A stretch of DNA of 64,000 nt, taken from the NCBI GenBank assembly GCA_964505415.1, contig CAZDHW010000006.1, positions 16,016-80,015 on the forward strand, given 5' to 3'. The notes under the pieces are model-generated. The model saw nothing but the letters and a program-made list of their open reading frames with translations, was not told where the DNA came from and ran no database searches. The DNA is from DTDR01 sp964505415 (lineage in GTDB: Bacteria; Hydrothermota; Tepidihabitantia; Tepidihabitantales; DTDR01). This document shows, piece after piece, positions 18,218 to 26,595 of this stretch. The position numbers and the translations under genes were made by a program. Each line of letters opens with the position of its first letter. The first letter of the stretch is position 1.

Positions 18218-18219
18218 AA

Positions 18220-19497
18220 ATGATAAAAAAATATTCTTTTAGCTTTTTGGTGTTATTCAATTGTGCTTATTTTAACCTTTTTTATAACGCTAACAAATAT
18301 TTTCAAGAAGGATTAAAGTCTACAAATATTGCTGAAGCTCAAACTAAATTTCAAAAAGCAAAAGAGAAAAGTAATTTACTTTTAATTAAATACCCTCATT
18401 CTAAATGGGAAGGAGATGCTCTTTTTATTATTGGGGTTAGCAATTATTATCTAAAAGAATATCGTAAAGCCCTTGAACAGTTTCAATTTTTTTTATCTTA
18501 TTTTCCTAATCATAAAAAGAAAGCCGATGTTCTTTATTTTCAAGCATTAACTTATTTGGAATTGAAGGAATATCACAAAACAATGGAAATTTTGAGAAGT
18601 TTAACAAATCTTTCCCCTAAATATCAACCTTTGGCTAAATATTGGATTGCTTTGATATTTTATTTTCAAAAAGATTATCAAAATTTTATTGATTCTATGC
18701 TCTATTTTGTAAATCAGTTCAAAAAGCATCCTCTAAGAAAAGAGGCTTTATTAAAAATTGCTGAAGTCTATAAAGAACAGGGTAAGCTTAAAGAAGCAAA
18801 AGATTTTTATTATCAGTTAAAAGAGATTGAGCCCGATGAGAGAGAGCAAATAAAAATACTGTTAAAAATGGTTGACTGTCTATCCGCCAGCGATAAAAAT
18901 AAAGATACTTTACATGCTTATTTAAAAAAATTGGAAGGATATATGGATAAGTATAGCGATTTAAATAACCAAATTAATCTTGCTATCGGAAAAATTTATT
19001 TGGAGTTAGAAAATGACAAAAAAGCTTTCAATTATTTACAAAAAGTTAAAGGTAGGGAGGCGCAATTAGCTTATTATTTGATTGGCGAAAATTGGGAAGA
19101 GAAAGGAAATTTTGATAGTGCCCTTGTCTATTACGATTCTTCTTATCAAAAAGATCCTTCTTCCGAATTGGCTTCGATAATAAGCTGGAAAAAAACTTTA
19201 ATGGCTGAATTGTTAAATATGGAAAAGGATACTGCTGATTTAGGTTATTACCATTTTAAATTAGGCGAGGTTTATTTACTTTCTTTAAATAATCCTTCTT
19301 TAGCCGTTAAAGAGTACGAAAAAGTTTATCAAAATTATCCAAAGAGCAAATACGCCTTGAAAGCAAAATTTGCTTCTGCTTATCTTTATTATACGGAAGT
19401 TGATAGAAAAAAAGGAGAAAATCTGTTTTACGAAATTATTTATGAGGTACCTGATAGTGAATATGCCCAAAAAGCAAAAGAGATTTTAAATTTATGA
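18220..19497 (+). CDS. TPR-repeat envelope protein, BamD/YbgF-like lipoprotein candidate
   Basis: This 425-residue protein has an N-terminal hydrophobic stretch ending in Cys15 (LVLFNC), a lipobox-like site with Asn before the cysteine. Multiple tetratricopeptide repeats follow. The first block (about residues 25-150) has the BamD-like pattern YFQEGL, AIEKY-P-S-A, IG-SYY-KEY-KA. A second array lies near residues 330-420 and ends YPKSKYA-KAKFASAYLYY. Such proteins act in outer-membrane protein assembly or as periplasmic scaffolds. It starts 2 nt after ndk and overlaps pyrK by 4 nt. The exact role is not determinable. Confidence 0.7.
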   Translation: MIKKYSFSFLVLFNCAYFNLFYNANKYFQEGLKSTNIAEAQTKFQKAKEKSNLLLIKYPHSKWEGDALFIIGVSNYYLKEYRKALEQFQFFLSYFPNHKKKADVLYFQALTYLELKEYHKTMEILRSLTNLSPKYQPLAKYWIALIFYFQKDYQNFIDSMLYFVNQFKKHPLRKEALLKIAEVYKEQGKLKEAKDFYYQLKEIEPDEREQIKILLKMVDCLSASDKNKDTLHAYLKKLEGYMDKYSDLNNQINLAIGKIYLELENDKKAFNYLQKVKGREAQLAYYLIGENWEEKGNFDSALVYYDSSYQKDPSSELASIISWKKTLMAELLNMEKDTADLGYYHFKLGEVYLLSLNNPSLAVKEYEKVYQNYPKSKYALKAKFASAYLYYTEVDRKKGENLFYEIIYEVPDSEYAQKAKEILNL

Positions 19498-20270
19498 ATA
19501 AAATCTTTTTAGAAAAAGGAAAAATAAAACGAAGAATAAATTTTTCCCAAGAAATAATTGGTTTTTGGGTAACTGCTGAAAATATTAGCCGGCATATTAA
19601 AATTGGCCAATTTATTCACATAAAAGTAGCTGATAATACCAATTTGATTTTACGCCGCCCTTTTTCTGTTGCCGATGTAAAAAATCAAGATTTGTTTTTT
19701 ATCTTTCGGGTAGTGGGAAAAGGAACATTATTAATGAGTAAATTGAGTAAAAATGATGAGTTAGATATTTTAGGCCCCCTAGGCAAACCGATTGAAATTC
19801 CTCAGGAGAAAAATATTCTTATCATTGGCGGTGGTTTAGGAATTGCTCCTCTTTACTTTTTAGCCAAAAATTTAAAGAAAAATAAAAAGAATTTATTTAT
19901 TATTTTAGGAGCTAAAAGTAGCAAAGAACTTATATTAAAAGAAGCTTTTAAAAAATTGAAACCCCAAAAACTTATTTTTTATACCGAAGACGGCACTTAC
20001 GGAAAAAAAGGGAAAGTACCTGACGGCATTCCTTTAATTTTCGAGGAAGAAAAAATAGACGTTGTCTACACTGCTGGACCAATAGCAATGTTAAAAAAAG
20101 TGAAGTTATTGTTAGAAAATAAAGCAATAAAAGTTTATGGTTTTTTAGAAGAAAGAATGGCTTGTGGTGTGGGTTTATGCTATGTGTGTGCTGTTCCTAA
20201 AAAAGATGGTGGTTATTTTCATTTGTGTGAAGAAGGTCCTTGTTTATCTTTAAAAGAAATAAAGTTATGA
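19494..20270 (+). CDS. pyrK: Dihydroorotate dehydrogenase B, electron transfer subunit
   Basis: PyrK is the FAD and [2Fe-2S] subunit that lets class 1B dihydroorotate dehydrogenase pass electrons to NAD+. The 258-residue protein has an FAD-binding ferredoxin-reductase fold (RRPFSVAD near residue 55, which binds FAD) and an NAD-binding segment (IIGGGLGIAPL). Four C-terminal cysteines at 224, 229, 232 and 245 are spaced C-x4-C-x2-C-x12-C, as expected for the cluster. It overlaps pyrD by 4 nt. The pair fixes the DHODH type as 1B. Confidence 0.95.
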   Translation: MNKIFLEKGKIKRRINFSQEIIGFWVTAENISRHIKIGQFIHIKVADNTNLILRRPFSVADVKNQDLFFIFRVVGKGTLLMSKLSKNDELDILGPLGKPIEIPQEKNILIIGGGLGIAPLYFLAKNLKKNKKNLFIILGAKSSKELILKEAFKKLKPQKLIFYTEDGTYGKKGKVPDGIPLIFEEEKIDVVYTAGPIAMLKKVKLLLENKAIKVYGFLEERMACGVGLCYVCAVPKKDGGYFHLCEEGPCLSLKEIKL

Positions 20271-21166
20271 ATTTGACACAGAAAATCAAAAATATTACTT
20301 TTCAAAATCCCATTTTATTAGCTAGTGGTACTTATGGCTTTGGTTTAAAATTTACTAAGGTAATCAATCAGACCGGTGGAATAGTTACTAAGACAATTAC
20401 CTTTAATCCGTTGATTGGCAATCCGCCCCCGCGTATTTATGAAATCGAGGGTGGAATAATAAATTCTGTTGGTTTAGAAAATCCAGGAGCAGTTTATTTT
20501 TCAAAAAGAGTTTTATCCAATTTAAAAAACTTAACTACCAATCTTATTGTAAGTGTTGGGGGAGAGTCTGGTGAGGAAATGATAAAAGTAATAAAAATTC
20601 TTGACAATCAGTTAATTTCTGCTTATGAGTTAAATCTTTCTTGCCCAAATATAAAAGCTGGAGGAATTTTGTTGGGGCAAGAACCAAGAATGGTTGAGAA
20701 AATTTTAAAGGAAGTAAAAAATAATACTAAAAAACCAATAATCGCCAAAATTCCGACAACCTTATGTAATCCAATAGAAATTGCTAAAGCGGTAGAAAAT
20801 GGAGGGGGTGATTTCGTCACAATTACTAATACAATTCCTGGTTTAGTTATTGACGTAGAAAGACAAAAACCATTTTTGGGAGGTGTTATTGGCGGTATTT
20901 CCGGTACTTTTTTAAAACATTATTCTCTCTATCTTATTGCTAAAATAAAAAAAATTATTAAAATACCAATAATCGGTTGTGGTGGAATTAAAAATTATCG
21001 AGATGTTTTAGAATATCTATTCTGCGGAGCAATGTTGGTAGAAATTGGGACCTTGAATTTGCAAAATCCTTTTGGAGTAGTTAAAATAATTAAGGATTTA
21101 AAAAAATGGGTAAAGAAAAATAAACTTAAGGATTTAAAAGAAATAATCGGAAAAATAGAAATATGA
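20267..21166 (+). CDS. pyrD: Dihydroorotate dehydrogenase, catalytic subunit (class 1B)
   Basis: PyrD oxidises dihydroorotate to orotate with FMN, the fourth step of pyrimidine synthesis. The protein is a 299-residue TIM barrel. It has the FQNPILLASGTYG start, the catalytic-cysteine motif ELNLSCPN used by class 1B enzymes (class 2 has serine), and the C-terminal FMN-phosphate motif IIGCGGI. The start is placed at ATG 20267, which overlaps the pyrK stop (ATGA). An upstream ATG at 20240 would add nine residues encoded inside pyrK. It is followed by pyrF with another 4-nt overlap. Confidence 0.96.
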   Translation: MNLTQKIKNITFQNPILLASGTYGFGLKFTKVINQTGGIVTKTITFNPLIGNPPPRIYEIEGGIINSVGLENPGAVYFSKRVLSNLKNLTTNLIVSVGGESGEEMIKVIKILDNQLISAYELNLSCPNIKAGGILLGQEPRMVEKILKEVKNNTKKPIIAKIPTTLCNPIEIAKAVENGGGDFVTITNTIPGLVIDVERQKPFLGGVIGGISGTFLKHYSLYLIAKIKKIIKIPIIGCGGIKNYRDVLEYLFCGAMLVEIGTLNLQNPFGVVKIIKDLKKWVKKNKLKDLKEIIGKIEI

Positions 21167-21882
21167 CAAAGATAATTTTAGCTTTGGATGTGGAGACAAT
21201 ACAAAAAGCCAGAAAAATCGTTAAACGTTTGAAAGGCTGGGTTGAAATGTTTAAAGTAGGTATTTCGCTTTTTATTAAAACTGGTCCAAGAGTTATAAAA
21301 ATGATTAAAGATTATAACGAAAAAGTTTTTTTAGATTTGAAATTTTTCGATATTCCTTCGGTGGTAGAAAAGGCGTGTGAAAATTGTTTGAAATGGCGGG
21401 TTGATATGTTTAATCTTCATATCCTCGGTGGCGAAGAAATGCTTCAAAGAGTCGTTGATTATGTCAATAATTTTTGCGAAAAGAAAAATATAAAAGAAAA
21501 ACCAAAAATACTCGGCGTCACTCTTTTAACTAGTTTTAAAGAAGAGAGTTTAATCGGACTTTTAAATATAAAAAAAGAAGAATTTCAAGATTTAGTTGTG
21601 AAATTAGCTTTGGTTGCCAAAAAAGCAAATTTAGATGGTGTAATAGCTTCACCAAGAGATATTAAAAGAATAAAGGAAGAATGTGGGAAAGATTTTTTAG
21701 TTGTTTCACCAGGTATTAGATTACCCGATATTGAAATTTCTCACGATGATCAAGAAAGAATAATGACTGCGGAAGAAGCAGCAAAAGCAGGTGCTGATTA
21801 TATTGTAATTGGTCGTCCCATATTAAAGGCTGAAGACCCCGTTGATTTAATTATAAAAATAAAAGAGGATATTAAAAGTTAA
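21163..21882 (+). CDS. pyrF: Orotidine 5'-phosphate decarboxylase
   Basis: PyrF decarboxylates OMP to UMP, the last step of de novo pyrimidine synthesis. The 239-residue protein has the type 1 catalytic motif DLKFFDIP at residues 58-65, with Asp58, Lys60 and Asp63. The C-terminal phosphate-binding block reads VSPGIR followed by GADYIVIGRPI. It overlaps pyrD by 4 nt and ends one base before pyrE, so the two final UMP-forming enzymes are encoded back to back. Confidence 0.97.
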   Translation: MTKIILALDVETIQKARKIVKRLKGWVEMFKVGISLFIKTGPRVIKMIKDYNEKVFLDLKFFDIPSVVEKACENCLKWRVDMFNLHILGGEEMLQRVVDYVNNFCEKKNIKEKPKILGVTLLTSFKEESLIGLLNIKKEEFQDLVVKLALVAKKANLDGVIASPRDIKRIKEECGKDFLVVSPGIRLPDIEISHDDQERIMTAEEAAKAGADYIVIGRPILKAEDPVDLIIKIKEDIKS

Positions 21883-22446
21883 ATGAAAAAAAAGGAAATC
21901 GAACAACTTCTTTTGAAATCTCAAGTATTACAAGAAGGCCATTTTTTGCTTTCTTCCGGTTTCCATTCTCAATACTACTTTGAAAAATTTCGAATAATCG
22001 AAAACCCATCTCTTTTAACAAGATTCTGCCAAATAATTAAAAACAAATTTAAAAATAAAAAAATTGACATTGTTTGCGGTCCGACCACCGGTGGCGCCAT
22101 TATTGCCTATGAAGTCGCTCGACAATTAAAAAAACGTTTAGTGATTGCTGAAAAAGAAAATGAAAAAAGAGTAATAAGAAGAGGATTTATGATTAATAAA
22201 AACGAACGAGTATTAATTGTCGATGATGTGTTAACTACTGGTAATTCCATAAGAGAAACAATGAAGGCTCTAAAAGCTTTTGGTGCTAAAATCATTGGTG
22301 TCGCTGTTCTTATTGACCGTTCAAACCAAAAAATAAAAGATTTCCGATATTTTGCCATATACAAAAAAGAAATACCAGTTTTCGAAGAAAAAAATTGTCC
22401 TCTTTGTAAAAAATATCTCCCTTTAGAAAGACCGGGTTCTAAATAA
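21883..22446 (+). CDS. pyrE: Orotate phosphoribosyltransferase
   Basis: PyrE joins orotate to PRPP to make OMP. The 187-residue protein has the PRPP-binding motif VLIVDDVLTTGNS at residues 110-122 and the GPTTGGAIIAYEVAR segment near 67-81. A C-terminal CPLC pair (near residue 172) is seen in a subset of bacterial OPRTs. It directly follows pyrF. No pyrB, pyrC or carbamoyl-phosphate synthase gene is in the window, so the pathway is completed elsewhere. Confidence 0.96.
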   Translation: MKKKEIEQLLLKSQVLQEGHFLLSSGFHSQYYFEKFRIIENPSLLTRFCQIIKNKFKNKKIDIVCGPTTGGAIIAYEVARQLKKRLVIAEKENEKRVIRRGFMINKNERVLIVDDVLTTGNSIRETMKALKAFGAKIIGVAVLIDRSNQKIKDFRYFAIYKKEIPVFEEKNCPLCKKYLPLERPGSK

Positions 22447-22447
22447 T

Positions 22448-22475
22448 TTGACATTATTTTGTTTTTCGTTATTAT
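22448..22475 (+). promoter_or_regulatory. Sigma70-like promoter after pyrE
   Basis: TTGACA (22448-22453), a 16-nt spacer and TATTAT (22470-22475) begin 2 nt after the pyrE stop. The distance to ATG 22492 is 16 nt, so the mRNA leader would be about 10 nt with no SD. Confidence 0.6.
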
Positions 22476-22491
22476 TAATAATTAGCTAAAT

Positions 22492-23181
22492 ATGATTTTT
22501 ATAAATTTATTATTAATTGTTTTTAATCAGATTTACCTTATTGATAATCCTTCACCTTATTGTTTAGGGCATGGTGAATATTTAATTGGTTTCCGACTCC
22601 AAGGAAATAATGGAATAATGGCTAATTTTGGAATTGGTCTTTTTGACAGATTGAATTTGGGAATTTCCTACTCAGGAGATAGTATTTTAGGAAAAGGTAA
22701 GCCCATTTTTCCTAAAAAAAGAGGGCCTGAGTTTCAAATTCGTTTAAAGATAATTGGTGAAGAAACTTTTGTTTTTCCTGACATAATTTTAGGATTTGAT
22801 AGTCAGGGTTTTGGTAGTTATGATTCAGTCAAAGGATATTCGGTACCGGAAAAACTTTTTTATCTTTTATTAAGTAAGACAATTGATTTTACAAATACCA
22901 ATATTTTAGGCGGAGTAAATTATTGTGAAAATGTAAATTTCTTTTTAGCAATAAACCAAATGTTGCCAAATGACTTTAATCTAATTTTGGAGTATAGTTC
23001 TTCTTTTCATAATGAAAGAAGAGCATTAAAAAATTATGGTTTTTTGAATGTTGGTCTTGCGTGGAATTTTAGTGAACAAGTGAGATTCCTTTTTGCATTA
23101 AGAGAGATAATTAAAAATCATAAAGATAACAATTATCATTTAAATCGAATTGCTTGTATAACTTTTCAATCAGGTTTTTAA
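22492..23181 (+). CDS. Hypothetical outer-membrane-like protein
   Basis: This 229-residue protein has an N-terminal hydrophobic segment (IFINLLLIVFNQIYL) that fits a signal peptide. Alternating strands follow, such as GIMANFGIGLFDRLNLGISY and NIGLAWNF-like patterns. This strand-turn-strand layout resembles the YjbH-like or DUF-type small outer-membrane barrels common in WOR-3 and related genomes. No catalytic motif is seen. It is transcribed from its own promoter and followed 15 nt later by the QueD-family gene. A specific function cannot be assigned. Confidence 0.55.
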   Translation: MIFINLLLIVFNQIYLIDNPSPYCLGHGEYLIGFRLQGNNGIMANFGIGLFDRLNLGISYSGDSILGKGKPIFPKKRGPEFQIRLKIIGEETFVFPDIILGFDSQGFGSYDSVKGYSVPEKLFYLLLSKTIDFTNTNILGGVNYCENVNFFLAINQMLPNDFNLILEYSSSFHNERRALKNYGFLNVGLAWNFSEQVRFLFALREIIKNHKDNNYHLNRIACITFQSGF

Positions 23182-23196
23182 TTTAAGTAAACAAAA

Positions 23197-23544
23197 ATGA
23201 ATTTTTATTTAATTGTTCGTTCAACCTTTAGTGCTGCTCATAAATTAAGAAACTTGGCGGGCGATGAAGAGGTTCACGGGCATAATTATCAGGTAGAAGT
23301 TTTCATCAAAGAGGAAAAAATTAATAATTTGGGTTATCAATTTGACTTTCGAGAAGTAGAAAATTATCTAAAAAATATTTTACCCGACCATAAATTTCTA
23401 AATGAAATTTTTGATTTTGTGCCAACTTGTGAAAATATAGCTCGGTATCTTTTTAATAAGATAAAAGAAAAATATCCAATTATAAAAATTAGAGTTTGGG
23501 AAAACGAAAGATATGCCTGTGAATATGAAGAAGATACCGCTTGA
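23197..23544 (+). CDS. 6-pyruvoyl-tetrahydropterin synthase / QueD family, PTPS-III-like
   Basis: This 115-residue tunnel-fold enzyme acts on dihydroneopterin triphosphate. The zinc histidines are present as H15 (FSAAH) and H27 and H29 (HGHNY). His65 (DHKFLN), the PTCEN block at 76-80 and Glu102 are also conserved. QueD and PTPS have a catalytic cysteine four residues before HGH; here that stretch is GDEEVHGHNY, with no cysteine and Glu24 in an ExxHGHNY arrangement. That pattern has been described for PTPS-III enzymes, which make 6-hydroxymethyl-dihydropterin for folate and substitute for FolB. The PTPS-III reading is an inference; QueD remains possible. No queuosine or folate gene is adjacent. 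Confidence 0.8.
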   Translation: MNFYLIVRSTFSAAHKLRNLAGDEEVHGHNYQVEVFIKEEKINNLGYQFDFREVENYLKNILPDHKFLNEIFDFVPTCENIARYLFNKIKEKYPIIKIRVWENERYACEYEEDTA

Positions 23545-23568
23545 CTTTTTAAAAAATTTTATTAAAAT
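23541..23568 (+). promoter_or_regulatory. Candidate promoter of the S10 ribosomal operon
   Basis: TTGACT (23541-23546), a 16-nt spacer and TAAAAT (23563-23568) precede rpsJ. The predicted leader is only about 10 nt long and lacks an SD. There is no room for the long structured leader used for L4 autoregulation in E. coli. Confidence 0.55.
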
Positions 23569-23585
23569 TATAAATTCCTTTACTT

Positions 23586-23915
23586 ATGCGAGAATTTGAA
23601 GAATTAAAAGGAGAGAAGATAAGAATTAAATTAAAAAGTTATGATCATCGAATTTTGGATCAATCGGCTAAGCAAATTGTGGAAGTTATTAGACAGACTG
23701 GCGGAAAAGTTTCTGGTCCTATACCTTTACCGACAAAACGTTCCCTTTTCACAGTTTTGCGTTCGCCTTTTATTGATAAGAAATCCAGGGAGCAATTTGA
23801 ATTACGTATTCATAAAAGATTAATCGAAATTGATAATGCAACGCCAGAAATGATTAACGCTTTAATTAGATTGGAAGTACCTGCGGGTGTTGATGTAGAG
23901 ATTAAAATAATGTGA
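23586..23915 (+). CDS. rpsJ: 30S ribosomal protein S10
   Basis: S10 is a small-subunit protein that also takes part in antitermination as NusE. The 109-residue protein contains the LKSYDHRILDQSAKQIVE and GPIPLPTKRSLFTVLRSPF blocks of the family. The start used adds a few residues (MREFEELKGEK) before the usual IRIKLKSYDH start. It is the first gene of the S10 operon here and no SD precedes it. Confidence 0.96.
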   Translation: MREFEELKGEKIRIKLKSYDHRILDQSAKQIVEVIRQTGGKVSGPIPLPTKRSLFTVLRSPFIDKKSREQFELRIHKRLIEIDNATPEMINALIRLEVPAGVDVEIKIM

Positions 23916-23916
23916 T

Positions 23917-24549
23917 ATGATGGGATTGTTAGGGAAAAAAATAAGGATGACTCAATTATTTGATGAAAAAGGTAAAGTTATCCCGTGCACAATAGTAAAA
24001 TTAGGTCCTTGTTACGTGGTTCAGAAAAAAGTGAAAGAAAAAGACGGATATTGTGCTCTTCAACTTGGATTTGATGAAAAAAAGAAGAGTAACAAACCAA
24101 TGATGGGGCATTTTAAGAAGGCAAACTTACCAGCAATGAGATATTTAAAAGAGTTTAAAGTGGAGGATATTGATAAGTTTGAAATAGGTCAGGAATTGAA
24201 AATAAAAGATGTTTTTAAAGAGGGTGATATAGTGGATGTAACTGGCTGGACAAAAGGAAGAGGTTTTGCGGGTGGTATGAAAAGATGGGGCTGGAGTGGT
24301 GGACCGGCTTCTCACGGTTCTCAATCTCATAGAAGAATTGGTTCTTTAGGAAGCGGAACTGATCCGGGAAGACCTTGGAAAGGAAGAACTTTACCAGGAC
24401 ATTATGGTTGTGAAAGAGTAACTGTTAAAAACTTAAGGATTGTAAGAATTGATGAAGATAGCCATTTGGTTTATATTTCGGGGGCTATTCCGGGATACCG
24501 AAATAGTTTAGTGATTGTTAAAAAGGCTAAAAGTGCCACAGGTAAATAA
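23917..24549 (+). CDS. rplC: 50S ribosomal protein L3
   Basis: L3 binds near the peptidyl-transferase centre and nucleates 50S assembly. The 210-residue protein starts MMGLLGKKIRMTQLFDEKG. It carries the long central extension with GRGFAGGMKRWGWSGGPASHGS and the typical GSLGSGTDPGRPWKGRTLPGH loop. Two ATG codons stand in tandem at 23917 and 23920; either may be used. It follows rpsJ by one base. Confidence 0.97.
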   Translation: MMGLLGKKIRMTQLFDEKGKVIPCTIVKLGPCYVVQKKVKEKDGYCALQLGFDEKKKSNKPMMGHFKKANLPAMRYLKEFKVEDIDKFEIGQELKIKDVFKEGDIVDVTGWTKGRGFAGGMKRWGWSGGPASHGSQSHRRIGSLGSGTDPGRPWKGRTLPGHYGCERVTVKNLRIVRIDEDSHLVYISGAIPGYRNSLVIVKKAKSATGK

Positions 24550-24551
24550 AT

Positions 24552-25187
24552 ATGAAAGCAGAATTATTAAGTATTAACGGAGAAATAAAAGGCGAAATTG
24601 AAATACCCGGAGAGATTTTTGCTTCGGAAATAAATGAAGGATTAATTTGGGAAGTGGTTACTAATTATTTAAACAATCAACGCCAAGGAACTGCGTGTAC
24701 TAAAACTCGCGGTGAAGTGAGAGGTGGTGGACGTAAACCTTGGCCGCAAAAACATACCGGAAGAGCCCGTCATGGTTCTATTCGTTCACCTATTTGGCGA
24801 AAGGGAGGCATAGTATTTGGTCCAAAGCCAAGGGATTATTACTATTCTTTGCCCAAAAAGAAAAAGAAATTTGCTTTACTTTCTGCTCTTTCTGCCCGTT
24901 ATCAAGATAAAGCAGTAATTTTTTTAGAGGATTTCAACTTGGAGCAACCTAAAACAAGGTTGATGTATAATATTTTGAAAAATCTAAAAATTAATAGTAA
25001 AAATATTCTTCTAGTAGTAAAAGAAATAAGCCGAAACGTAAAATTGGCTTCGCGAAATATTCCTAATTTGACTTTAATGCCAGCTCATAGTTTAAATGCC
25101 TATGAGGTTTTAGTTAATGACAAAATTATATTCACGGAAAGCGGCTTAGAAAGATTAAAAGAATTATGTTTGACCCAAGAAAAATAA
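24552..25187 (+). CDS. rplD: 50S ribosomal protein L4
   Basis: This 211-residue L4 carries the conserved loop TKTRGEVRGGGRKPWPQK followed by TGRARHGSIRSPIWRKGG, the extension that lines the peptide exit tunnel. In E. coli L4 represses its own operon, but the short S10 leader here offers no obvious target. The 3' end overlaps rplW by 22 nt. Confidence 0.97.
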   Translation: MKAELLSINGEIKGEIEIPGEIFASEINEGLIWEVVTNYLNNQRQGTACTKTRGEVRGGGRKPWPQKHTGRARHGSIRSPIWRKGGIVFGPKPRDYYYSLPKKKKKFALLSALSARYQDKAVIFLEDFNLEQPKTRLMYNILKNLKINSKNILLVVKEISRNVKLASRNIPNLTLMPAHSLNAYEVLVNDKIIFTESGLERLKELCLTQEK

Positions 25188-25450
25188 TAATTAGACCAAT
25201 TTTAACAGAAAAGGCTTTGAGATTAAGAGAATATAATCAATATGTTTTTGAAGTAAAAAAAGAAGCTAATAAAATTGATATTAAAAGGGCAGTTGAGGAA
25301 CTTTTTAAAGTTAAGGTTGAAAAAGTTAGAACAATAAATATGCGTGGCAAACCAAAAAGGATTGGTTTATTTGAAGGTAGGACTTCTTCTTGGAAAAAGG
25401 CAATTGTTACTCTAAAAGAAGGTGAAAGAATAGAAGGGTTAGAAAGATAA
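25166..25450 (+). CDS. rplW: 50S ribosomal protein L23
   Basis: L23 sits at the exit of the peptide tunnel and docks trigger factor and SRP. The 94-residue protein has the family segments IIIRPILTEKALRL, YVFEVKKEANKIDIKRAVEELF and GRTSSWKKAIVTL. Its start lies inside rplD. Confidence 0.96.
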   Translation: MFDPRKIIIRPILTEKALRLREYNQYVFEVKKEANKIDIKRAVEELFKVKVEKVRTINMRGKPKRIGLFEGRTSSWKKAIVTLKEGERIEGLER

Positions 25451-25452
25451 TT

Positions 25453-26295
25453 ATGTCAGTTCGAACATATATTAAAAAATATAAACCAATAACTCCAGCA
25501 AGAAGATTTTATAGTGTGGTTAAATTAGAAGGTGTTCCCAAACGTGAACCTTATAAACCCTTACTGGTAATTAAAAAGAGTAAAGCTGGAAGAAATAATT
25601 TGGGGAGAATTACTGCCAAATACCGAGGCGGTGGTGAGAAAAAATATTATCGAATTATTGATTTTAAGAGAGATAAATATGACATTCCAGCCAAGGTTGT
25701 TTCTATTGAATACGATCCCAACCGGACTGCTTGGATTGCTTTAGTTTGTTATCAAGATGGCGAATATCGTTATATAATTGCTCCTGATGGTTTACAGATT
25801 GGCGATATTATAATTTCTACCCGTGATAAAGAAATACCTATAAAAATTGGAAATGCAATGCCTTTGAGACTTATTCCGGTAGGAGTAGAAATCCATAATC
25901 TTCAACTTTATCCTAACTATCCTTCTTATATTGCTCGAGCTGCTGGAACTGCTTGTCAAATTTTAGCAAAAGAAGAGAAATACGCCATAGTTAAATTACC
26001 TTCCGGAGAAATAAGAAAATTCCATTTAGATTGTATGGCCACTATCGGTAGAGTTTCTAAGCCCGAACATAAAGATGTTACTATTGGAAAAGCTGGAAGA
26101 AAAAGACATATGGGAAGAAGACCAAGAACTAGAGCAGTAGCTATGAATCCTGTTGATCATCCTATGGGCGGAGGAGAAGGTAGATCTCATGGCGGAAGAC
26201 ATCCTTGTTCTGAAAAAGGTCTTTTAGCAAAAGGTAAAAAGACAAGAAAGAAAAGGAAGTCATCGGATAAATTTATTATTCAAAAAAGAAAATAA
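25453..26295 (+). CDS. rplB: 50S ribosomal protein L2
   Basis: L2 is essential for subunit association and peptidyl transfer. The 280-residue protein has the SAGRNNLGRIT block (as KAGRNNLGRIT), the RGGGEKKYYRIIDFKR segment and the conserved C-terminal GRRPRTRAVAMNPVDHPMGGGEGRSHGG, whose histidine lies close to the catalytic centre. It follows rplW by 2 nt. Confidence 0.98.
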   Translation: MSVRTYIKKYKPITPARRFYSVVKLEGVPKREPYKPLLVIKKSKAGRNNLGRITAKYRGGGEKKYYRIIDFKRDKYDIPAKVVSIEYDPNRTAWIALVCYQDGEYRYIIAPDGLQIGDIIISTRDKEIPIKIGNAMPLRLIPVGVEIHNLQLYPNYPSYIARAAGTACQILAKEEKYAIVKLPSGEIRKFHLDCMATIGRVSKPEHKDVTIGKAGRKRHMGRRPRTRAVAMNPVDHPMGGGEGRSHGGRHPCSEKGLLAKGKKTRKKRKSSDKFIIQKRK

Positions 26296-26297
26296 TT

Positions 26298-26591
26298 ATG
26301 GGAAGAAGTTCTAAGAAAGGACCTTATATTGACCAAAAACTTTATAAAAAAATAATGGAAATGAATGAGAAAGGAATAAAAAAAGTGATAAAAACTTATG
26401 CTCGAGCCTGTGTTATTCCTCCGGAATTTGTTGGTCACACTATAGCTGTTCATAACGGAATAAAATTTATACCTGTTTATATTACGGAAAGAATGGTAGG
26501 ACATCGATTAGGCGAATTTGCACCGACAAGAACATTTAGAGCTCATTCGGGACAAAGGAAAGAAAAAGAAGGAAGAAGAGAAAAGGAATAA
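26298..26591 (+). CDS. rpsS: 30S ribosomal protein S19
   Basis: This 97-residue S19 contributes to the head of the 30S subunit and contacts S13. The start MGRSSKKGPYID, the central block THAVHNG-like HTIAVHNGIKFIPVYITERMVGHRLGEF and the PTRTFRAHSG motif are all typical. The C-terminus is rich in Lys, Arg and Glu. Confidence 0.97.
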   Translation: MGRSSKKGPYIDQKLYKKIMEMNEKGIKKVIKTYARACVIPPEFVGHTIAVHNGIKFIPVYITERMVGHRLGEFAPTRTFRAHSGQRKEKEGRREKE

Positions 26592-26595
26592 TGTT

